From the NCBI GenBank assembly GCA_022736715.1, contig DZDJ01000022.1:1-48017 (forward strand): a stretch of DNA of 48,017 bases, read 5' to 3'. Source of the DNA: Edaphobacter aggregans. GTDB lineage: Bacteria; Acidobacteriota; Terriglobia; Terriglobales; Acidobacteriaceae. The translations under genes were made by a program, and so were the position numbers. Positions within the stretch are counted from its first letter, which is position 1. Each line of letters opens with the position of its first letter. The notes beneath the pieces were generated by a model that was not told where the DNA came from, ran no database searches, and saw nothing but the letters and a program-made list of their open reading frames with translations. Positions 42,552 to 48,017 of the stretch are shown here, one piece after another.

Positions 42552-43067
42552 ATGCGTGTCTTTGGCATTGACTGCGGCACGGAGTTTACCGGCTACGGCG
42601 TGGTGGAAGTGGTCACCACACCGCGGGAAACCCGCCTGCACGCCCTGACCAGCGGAGCCATTCGACTCAACAAGAAGGACCGCACCGCGCAACGGCTCGC
42701 GCAGGTGCATACCGAGCTTTCCGCATTGCTGGCGCAGCATGCGCCGGACGTGGTGGCCATCGAAGAGGTGTTTTATTCGGTGAATGCCAAATCTGCGCTC
42801 AAGCTGGGCCAGGTGCGCGGAGTGGCGCTGTTGGCGGCAGCGCAGGCCGGGCTGGAGGTGGCCGAATATGCGCCGCTCTCCATCAAATCCGCAGTGGTTG
42901 GCTATGGCCTGGCGAAGAAAGAACAGGTACAGTTCATGGTAGCGCGGCTGCTGGGGCTGGATGTGGTTCCGGAACCGGCCGACGCGGCCGACGCGCTGGC
43001 GATTGCAATTTGCCATATTCACACCGCCCAGACGCTGGCGCAGCAGGGCGCAGACAGAAGCCGGTGA
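42552..43067 (+). CDS. ruvC: RuvC, Holliday junction resolvase
   Basis: RuvC cuts Holliday junctions with RuvAB during recombinational repair. The 171-aa protein has the acidic active-site elements RVFGIDCGTEFTGYG (first Asp), VVAIEEVFYSVNAKSALKLGQVRG (Glu) and PEPADAADALAIAICH (final Asp residues). ATG 42552 follows GGAG at a suitable distance. A GTG at 42540 would add four residues. It follows thiG by 23 bases on the same strand and may share its transcript. ruvA and ruvB are not in the window. Confidence 0.95.
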   Translation: MRVFGIDCGTEFTGYGVVEVVTTPRETRLHALTSGAIRLNKKDRTAQRLAQVHTELSALLAQHAPDVVAIEEVFYSVNAKSALKLGQVRGVALLAAAQAGLEVAEYAPLSIKSAVVGYGLAKKEQVQFMVARLLGLDVVPEPADAADALAIAICHIHTAQTLAQQGADRSR

Positions 43068-43182
43068 GTCGCCACAACTTATTTCCGCATCCAAGGTTGT
43101 TAAATGATGAAAGTGAACCGTCGCCCAATAAAGCAGTGACGGTTCCGGCAGGCCGGCAGCAGTTTCCGGCCGGAGGTGCAAG

Positions 43183-44925
43183 ATGCAATATTTCCTCTTC
43201 AGCAAACGCAGGATGCTGCCAGCAGGTCTCTCCCTGGGAATCTTCCTGATCCTGCTCGCCACGTTGCACGTTTCCGCACAGACACAAAACGAAGCACAAA
43301 CCGAAGCACAAACCGCAGACGGCCAGCCCGCAGACGGCCAGCAGGTGCGCATCGTGCGGCTCAGCAGCGTCGAAGGCAAAGTGCAGGTGTTGCCCGGCAA
43401 TGACACCGAGTTCGAGCAGGCATACCAGAACATGCCGCTCATTGCAGGCTCGCGCATCGAGACCGGCGACGATGGCAAAGCCGAAATTGAATTTGAAGAT
43501 GGCAGCGTCGCCCGCCTGACGCCCAACAGCGCCCTCTCGCTCGATCAGCTCGGGATGACCGGCAACAACTATGCAACGCAGATGACGGTTGCCGACGGCA
43601 TGGTCTACATGGAGCTGCGGCAGAGCGACCAGTCCAGCTACCTGGTGCAGTACGGCGACAGCGAGTTCAGCCCGGGGCAGAACTCCACCGTGCGCATCAA
43701 CCTGGACGCCCAGCCGCCTGAGATGGCCGTCATCGACGGCATGGTGCTGGTGGAGAAGGCCAATGCCTATAGCGTCGAAGTGCATACCGGCGAGACCGTC
43801 CACTCCGACCCGAATGACCAGGCACGCTACTTCCTGGCCGAAAGCGTCACACCAGACTCCTGGGACCAGTGGAACAGCGACATGGACCAGCAGGCCGCAT
43901 CCCTGGCCGATAACCGCACAACCGCCCGTGATGACTACGCCGGAGACACCGGCTACGGATGGTCTGATCTTGATTCCTACGGAAGCTGGTATCCCGTGCC
44001 GGGCTATGGCTTGATGTGGCAGCCAGCCGGATACGGGTCCGGCTTTGATCCTTACGGCTATGGCTACTGGGCCAATTACCCAGCCTATGGCTACATCTGG
44101 GTCTCCGGCTATCCGTGGGGATGGACACCTTTCTATTGCGGTAACTGGTATTACGTCAACAGCTTCGGCTGGGGATGGCAGCCGGGTATGGGATGCCGCG
44201 GCTACGGCTATGGCTGGGGCGGCGGCTTCTATCACCGCAATTACTACAACATCGGCCATCAGCCCGTGGGATACCGCCCACCACCGCGGCCAGTCCGCGG
44301 GCCAGGCGATCCGCCGCGGGGTGGAGCGGTGAACCGTCTCCATGTCGTGCAAGTGCGCCGTGGCGGCATTCTGCCGCCGCGCGTGCTCACGCCCGGCCAG
44401 GACGGCTTCCTGGGCAGCCGCACCACAACAGTTGTGATTTCCGGCAGAACGGTGGAACCGCTGAAGCCGGTAGGACGGCCCATCAGCGGGCTCCGCAAAG
44501 GGTCAACGCTGTCGCGCGACTTCCCGGTGAACCCGGTGACGCGGCAGCCGGTGCTCGGCACTGTGCAGCGCTCACCGCAGTCCACCCCGCGCACCGGCGT
44601 CATGCGCCCCACCACTCCGCAGGGCGGCCTGAACCGCGTGCAACCAGACCGCCCGCAAACACCGCGCCCAACCGCCCGGCCTGCGCAGCCCCAGCAGCGG
44701 CCACAGGTGCAGCAGCTGCCCCGGCCACAATCCAGACCGGAATCCAGACCGGAGCAGCAGCAGCGGCCGGAAGCTGTCCGTCCGGGACCCAGACCAACCC
44801 CGCGCGTCGAGAACACCCCGCGGCCTACCTATCGCCCTCCGGCGTCACGGCCGGCGCCGCAACCGCACTTCAACCCGCCACCCGCGCACATCAAATCGGC
44901 CCCAAACGGCGGACAGCATAAGTAG
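43183..44925 (+). CDS. Secreted FecR-domain protein with Tyr/Gly/Trp-rich region and Pro-rich tail
   Basis: The 580-aa product has a signal peptide (LPAGLSLGIFLILLATLHVSA). A FecR-like beta domain follows (residues about 58-180: VRIVRLSSVEGKVQVLPG, PLIAGSRIETGDDGKAEIEFEDGSVARLTPNS). The middle (about 255-370) is rich in Tyr, Gly and Trp with units such as YGSWYPVPGYGLMWQPAGYG, DPYGYGYWANYPAYGYIWVSG and PWGWTPFYCGNWYYV, as in proteins with DUF6600-type repeats. The last 200 residues are low-complexity, rich in Pro, Arg and Gln. Such proteins are frequent in Acidobacteria and are probably envelope-associated, role unknown. ATG 43183 has GGAGG six bases upstream. The gene stands alone after ruvC. 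Confidence 0.85.
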   Translation: MQYFLFSKRRMLPAGLSLGIFLILLATLHVSAQTQNEAQTEAQTADGQPADGQQVRIVRLSSVEGKVQVLPGNDTEFEQAYQNMPLIAGSRIETGDDGKAEIEFEDGSVARLTPNSALSLDQLGMTGNNYATQMTVADGMVYMELRQSDQSSYLVQYGDSEFSPGQNSTVRINLDAQPPEMAVIDGMVLVEKANAYSVEVHTGETVHSDPNDQARYFLAESVTPDSWDQWNSDMDQQAASLADNRTTARDDYAGDTGYGWSDLDSYGSWYPVPGYGLMWQPAGYGSGFDPYGYGYWANYPAYGYIWVSGYPWGWTPFYCGNWYYVNSFGWGWQPGMGCRGYGYGWGGGFYHRNYYNIGHQPVGYRPPPRPVRGPGDPPRGGAVNRLHVVQVRRGGILPPRVLTPGQDGFLGSRTTTVVISGRTVEPLKPVGRPISGLRKGSTLSRDFPVNPVTRQPVLGTVQRSPQSTPRTGVMRPTTPQGGLNRVQPDRPQTPRPTARPAQPQQRPQVQQLPRPQSRPESRPEQQQRPEAVRPGPRPTPRVENTPRPTYRPPASRPAPQPHFNPPPAHIKSAPNGGQHK

Positions 44926-44930
44926 CAAGC

Positions 44931-44968
44931 GCGAAAAAAGGCACGGAGTTGCACCTGCTCCGTGCCTT
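44931..44968 (-). terminator. Intrinsic terminator for the minus-strand cupin gene
   Basis: AAGGCACGGAG (44938-44948) and CTCCGTGCCTT (44958-44968) form an 11-bp stem. On the minus strand it is followed by TTTTTT, which fits termination of the cupin gene at 45136-45534. It may also end the plus-strand FecR gene less efficiently. Confidence 0.8.
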
Positions 44969-45135
44969 CCACTCCGAACACCTCGTCAACATGGCCAAAC
45001 ACCACTACCACCTCGGACCCAACGTCAGCCTCACCCCAGACGCCAAATAACCGCCCTCAAAACAACGCTGCCAGCAAACAACACTGGCAGCGCACTAAAT
45101 TTCCTCATTCCTGAAAATCGGCTTTCACAGAGAAA

Positions 45136-45534
45136 TCACCCGCGGCGGTACTCCACCTCGCGCACAGGCTCCATCCAGTCCACCGCACGCCCATCCAGGC
45201 GCTCCTGAACCGCAATGTGTGTCATCGCCGTCGTTGGCGTCGCGCCATGCCAATGCTTCTCTCCCGGCGCAAACCACACCACATCGCCCGGATGCACCTC
45301 TTCCACCGCACCGCCTTCGCGCTGCACCCATCCACAGCCGGCCGTCACAATCAGCGTCTGCCCCAGCGGATGCGTATGCCACGCCGTCCGCGCCCCCGGC
45401 TCAAAGGTCACGCTCGCGCACGCCACCCGCGCCGGATCCTCCGCCTGCATCAGCGCATCAATGCGAACCGCACCGGTAAACCACTCTGCCGGGCCTTTGC
45501 CCGAAGCCTGCGAACCAACTCGTTGAATCTTCAT
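45136..45534 (-). CDS. Small cupin, ortholog of the manganese hydroxynitrile lyase of Granulicella
   Basis: The 132-aa single-domain cupin matches from memory the hydroxynitrile lyase GtHNL of Granulicella tundricola almost throughout: [72 protein letters not shown] and [14 protein letters not shown]. The metal ligands known there fall at the same positions here: His53, His55, Gln59 and His94. Residues His106 and Gln110, near its active site, are kept. GtHNL cleaves and forms cyanohydrins with Mn2+ in vitro, but the natural role of this family is not settled; many relatives are annotated only as cupins. There is no signal peptide, so it is cytosolic. A terminator lies about 170 bases downstream. 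Confidence 0.88.
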   Translation of the reverse strand: MKIQRVGSQASGKGPAEWFTGAVRIDALMQAEDPARVACASVTFEPGARTAWHTHPLGQTLIVTAGCGWVQREGGAVEEVHPGDVVWFAPGEKHWHGATPTTAMTHIAVQERLDGRAVDWMEPVREVEYRRG

Positions 45535-45726
45535 GGCCCCATTCTAATCACACTGCCTCCACCAGCCACCGGGGTGTAATTAGCCGCATCTCTGCTAACG
45601 ACGTGCAGAATGCTGCGCATTGCCTCGCAGCACCGGCGGTAAAAGCAGTGCCAATGCGCCATGGCATCTGCCAAATCCGTACAATAGTGCTTGCAGCGGC
45701 TTTCCCCGTTGCACTTGCGCCCAACC

Positions 45727-46569
45727 ATGCAACATGCCACTCCATCCCGCACCGCCCTCCGTGTCGCTCTGCGTCGCGCCGCTCACCAGATCCACGACCG
45801 GCCACTGGTTTTCGCCGATCCCCTTGCTGTGCCGATACTTGGCAAGGAATACGCGGAAGAACTGCGCCGCACCCCCCTGCGCACCGATCGCCCACACTCC
45901 ACCGCCCTGCGCGCCTTCCTTGTTGCCCGCAGCCGCTACGCGGAAGACAACCTTGCCCGCGCGGTTGCCGCGGGCGTGCGCCAGTATGTGCTGCTGGGCG
46001 CTGGGCTGGACACCTTCGCCTACCGCAATCCTTATCCGGAACTACAGGTGTTTGAGGTGGACCACCCTGCGACGCAGGCGTGGAAGCAGGAAATGCTGCG
46101 GCAAAATCAAATCCGGATGCCCGCCAACCTCTCGCTGACGCCGGTGGATTTTGAGCATCAATCACTGGAAGCCGAGCTGGCGGCCGCGGGTTTTGACCGC
46201 TCCGCGCCTGCATTTTTCGCCTGGCTGGGCGTGGTTCCCTACCTCACGCAGGCCGCCTTCCGCGCGACCATCCGCTTTCTGTCAGCACAACCCGCGGGCA
46301 GCGGTGTGGCGCTGGATTATGCACAGCCGCGAGCAGTCTTGTCGCCACTGGAGCAGCTTGCACACGATTCCCTGGCGGAACGCGTAAAGCTGGCGGGCGA
46401 GCCGTTTCAGCTCTTTTTTACACCACCAGAAATGGCGGAAGAACTGCGCGCGTTTCATGTGATCGAGGACATTGGCGCACCGGTGATCAACCAGCGCTAC
46501 TTCCACGAACGCAAGGACAATCTGCGGATTCTTGGCTCCGGTGGGCGTTTTCTATGCGCTTGGCGATAA
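45727..46569 (+). CDS. SAM-dependent methyltransferase, TIGR00027/PPM-like
   Basis: The 280-aa protein belongs to the class I methyltransferases related to leucine carboxyl methyltransferases. Marks are the SAM motif VLLGAGLDTFAYRNPYP, the acidic segment FEVDHPATQAWKQEML, the N-terminal block RRAAHQIHDRPLVFADPLAVPILG and FFAWLGVVPYLTQAAFRATIRFL. The acceptor is unknown; relatives methylate small carboxylates or polyketide-like products. The ATG at 45727 starts the conserved part; the frame continues to 45691 without support. It is divergent from the cupin gene and convergent with fabH. Confidence 0.9.
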   Translation: MQHATPSRTALRVALRRAAHQIHDRPLVFADPLAVPILGKEYAEELRRTPLRTDRPHSTALRAFLVARSRYAEDNLARAVAAGVRQYVLLGAGLDTFAYRNPYPELQVFEVDHPATQAWKQEMLRQNQIRMPANLSLTPVDFEHQSLEAELAAAGFDRSAPAFFAWLGVVPYLTQAAFRATIRFLSAQPAGSGVALDYAQPRAVLSPLEQLAHDSLAERVKLAGEPFQLFFTPPEMAEELRAFHVIEDIGAPVINQRYFHERKDNLRILGSGGRFLCAWR

Positions 46570-46580
46570 GAACACAAAAG

Positions 46581-46630
46581 CAGAATGCCCCAAGATCACA
46601 ACTGCGAATCCTGGGGCATCTGTATCATTT
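46581..46630. terminator. Hairpin between the methyltransferase gene and fabH
   Basis: ATGCCCCA (46585-46592) and TGGGGCAT (46612-46619) form the core stem, extended by CAG and CTG across a single bulged base, and followed by TATCATTTTT. It is a probable terminator between two convergent genes. Confidence 0.65.
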
Positions 46631-46650
46631 TTGCCTGATCAAGAACCCGT

Positions 46651-47667
46651 CTAAAACTCCCAGCGCAGCAGCGAAGCGCCGGCGGTAAAGCCTGCGCCCA
46701 CAGAAGCCAGCAGCACCAGATCGCCTTTCTTCAGGCGGCCCTCCTGCATAGCGGTGTTCATGGCCAGCGGAATGGTGCCGGCGGTGGTGTTGCCGAAGCG
46801 GTCAATGTTGATGATGACGCGCTCCAGCGGCATTCCCAGCCGCTCTGCCGTGGAAAGAATGATGCGCTTATTGGCCTGGTGTGGAATAAAGCAGCCCAGG
46901 TCGCTGCCCCGCACGCCGTTGCGCTCCAGCAGGTTCTCGGACAACTCCGCCATTTTCCGTACCGCGTATTTGTACACCGACTGGCCCTCCTGTTGCACGT
47001 AGTGCATCTTGTTGGCCACGGTCTCCGCCGATGCGGGATTCAGGCTGCCACCGCCGGGAATCTGCAGGCTGTAAGCGCCGGAGCCGTCCACCTCATGCAG
47101 GTAATCCACCAGGCCCACTTCGCCCTCGTCGCAAGGCTCCAGCAACACGGCGCCAGCGCCATCACCAAAAAGAATGCAGGTGGTGCGGTCGGTGTAATCC
47201 AGAATCGAGGACATGGTGTCTGCACCAATGACCAGCACTTTTTTGTGCGCGCCGGACTCCACCAGTTTGGCGCCAACCTGCAACGCATAAATAAAGCCGG
47301 AGCAGGCGGCGGAAAGATCGAACCCCCAGGCCCCTTTGGCGCCGATCTTGTCCTGCACGAGGCAGGCCGTTGCAGGGAAAGACATGTCGGGCGTAACGGT
47401 GGCGACGATGATCGCCTCCACCTCGGACGACTTGATTCCACGCTTCGCAAGGCAGACCCTGGCCGCCTCGGCCGCCATGTCGCTGGTGGCCACGCCTTTG
47501 TCCACAACATGCCGCTCGCGGATGCCGGTACGCTCGACGATCCATTGATCGTTGGTCTCCACCATCTTTTCAAAATCGGCATTGGTGAGGACGCGCGGAG
47601 GAACATAGGTTCCCAAAGAGCTGATCTTGGCGCGCACCGGCGTGCGAGGGGCTATCTTCAAAGTCAA
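46651..47667 (-). CDS. fabH: 3-oxoacyl-ACP synthase III (FabH)
   Basis: FabH starts fatty-acid synthesis by condensing an acyl-CoA with malonyl-ACP. The 338-aa thiolase-fold enzyme has the catalytic Cys122 in LSAACSGF, the His in [10 protein letters not shown] and the Asn in [12 protein letters not shown], forming the Cys-His-Asn triad, plus the N-terminal [15 protein letters not shown] and C-terminal [15 protein letters not shown]. The best start is a TTG at 47667, seven bases after AAGGAG. A GTG at 47703 has no such site. Between AAGGAG and the TTG lies an out-of-frame ATGTTTTGA, discussed as a finding. No other fab gene is adjacent, and the SRP RNA gene is upstream on the same strand. Confidence 0.94.
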   Translation of the reverse strand: MTLKIAPRTPVRAKISSLGTYVPPRVLTNADFEKMVETNDQWIVERTGIRERHVVDKGVATSDMAAEAARVCLAKRGIKSSEVEAIIVATVTPDMSFPATACLVQDKIGAKGAWGFDLSAACSGFIYALQVGAKLVESGAHKKVLVIGADTMSSILDYTDRTTCILFGDGAGAVLLEPCDEGEVGLVDYLHEVDGSGAYSLQIPGGGSLNPASAETVANKMHYVQQEGQSVYKYAVRKMAELSENLLERNGVRGSDLGCFIPHQANKRIILSTAERLGMPLERVIINIDRFGNTTAGTIPLAMNTAMQEGRLKKGDLVLLASVGAGFTAGASLLRWEF

Positions 47668-47832
47668 AACATTACTCCTTACGGTTGCTACAACAGAACA
47701 CACTCACCGCAGCCATGCGGACAGGCCCGCGCAGACACAGCAATCCAAAAGACCATTTTCAATGAGGAACGGAGAACTGTCCATGTGGAAGAAGCTACAA
47801 AGGCTGGAGTCGGCACGGGGCCAAAGATAAGT

Positions 47833-47932
47833 AGTACCGGGTGACCTGCTGCGCACACACTGGCCCGTTACCGTTGCTTCCTTCCGGACCTGGCGGGGTT
47901 GGCGGGATTGCGTCGCGCAGGACCCGGCACTC
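47833..47932 (-). ncRNA. ffs: Small signal recognition particle RNA (4.5S type)
   Basis: On the minus strand the conserved SRP helix-8 core is present: CAGGTCCGGAAGGAAGCA with the GGAA tetraloop, the FtsY/Ffh-binding hallmark. The 5-prime part GCCGGGTCCTGC pairs with the 3-prime part GCAGGTCACCCGGT, closing a hairpin of about 100 nt as expected for bacteria without an Alu domain. A TATCAT box (47943-47938) lies at the right distance for transcription starting near 47931. The exact ends are estimated from pairing. Confidence 0.92.
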
Positions 47933-47937
47933 CTACG

Positions 47938-47943
47938 ATGATA
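47938..47943 (-). promoter_or_regulatory. Probable -10 box of the SRP RNA gene
   Basis: TATCAT on the minus strand ends six bases before the inferred 5-prime end of the SRP RNA. A -35 box is not obvious at 17 bases. The small hairpin CCACCG with CGGTGG (about 47945-47960) overlaps the spacer. Confidence 0.5.
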
Positions 47944-48017
47944 CCACCGAAGACCGGTGGCAGGATGTGGAAGACAAATGGCAACCGGTTCCACCGATCT
48001 GACGCGAACGATAAAAA

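Noticed and set aside
44922..45050. Short plus-strand frame ending in MAKHHYHLGPNVSLTPDAK
   Set aside because: It lies across the terminator stem, has no ribosome-binding site and is too short to judge. It may be a gene remnant, but nothing supports that.
47704..47994. Minus-strand frame of 96 aa over the SRP RNA
   Set aside because: It reads through the structural RNA and has no initiation signal.

Overview
The window is GC-rich chromosomal DNA, most likely from an acidobacterium of the Terriglobia (Granulicella, Terriglobus or Acidobacterium relatives). The best taxonomic hints are a VWFA-related acidobacterial-type secreted protein (1751-2995, minus), a secreted S55/SpoIVB-like protein (3088-4920) and a 132-aa cupin that, from memory, is nearly collinear with the manganese hydroxynitrile lyase of Granulicella tundricola (45136-45534, minus). 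No phage, IS element, CRISPR array, tRNA or rRNA was seen. The one structural RNA is a small SRP RNA near the right end. This placement is inference from remembered families; no search was run.

Layout. 132-6017: LacI regulator, small exported protein, VWA protein, S55 protein and a zinc alcohol dehydrogenase. 6109-10466: a secreted beta-propeller protein tightly linked to a LolC/E-type permease and a LolD-type ATPase. 10882-13974: ClpC and an exported cupin. 14087-31855: sugar and sugar-acid catabolism, namely rhamnulokinase plus a two-domain rhamnulose-1-phosphate aldolase/dehydrogenase, an IclR-HTH/periplasmic-binding-protein fusion regulator, M3 peptidase, nickel-pincer genes larE-larB, gluconokinase, tagaturonate epimerase divergent from uronate isomerase UxaC, RhaT divergent from rhamnose isomerase, and a secreted GH1 glycosidase. 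32239-39184: UvrC, a GT39-like membrane glycosyltransferase and an APC permease, flanked by two PIN-toxin modules of lower GC. 39269-43067: glycogen synthase, RsmA, ThiG, RuvC. 43183-47932: FecR/YXWGxW-type surface protein, cupin, methyltransferase, FabH, SRP RNA.

How it fits together. RhaT, RhaI, RhaB and the aldolase/dehydrogenase form a complete phosphorylating L-rhamnose route to dihydroxyacetone phosphate and lactate. UxaC and UxaE convert galacturonate to tagaturonate and then fructuronate. Rhamnose and galacturonate are the backbone sugars of rhamnogalacturonan I, so the middle third reads as a pectin-monomer utilisation island. A short AT-rich palindrome (TTCWATWGAA-like) recurs upstream of the aldolase operon, in the rhaT-rhaI intergenic region, before the fusion regulator and before uxaC. 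It is a candidate operator for that regulator.

The most unusual items are the fusion regulator with its candidate operator set, the two PIN modules with related toxins but unrelated partner proteins, the orphan larE-larB pair, the heptanucleotide tandem repeat between rsmA and thiG, and a perfect 16-bp inverted repeat whose loop holds the stop codon of the APC permease.
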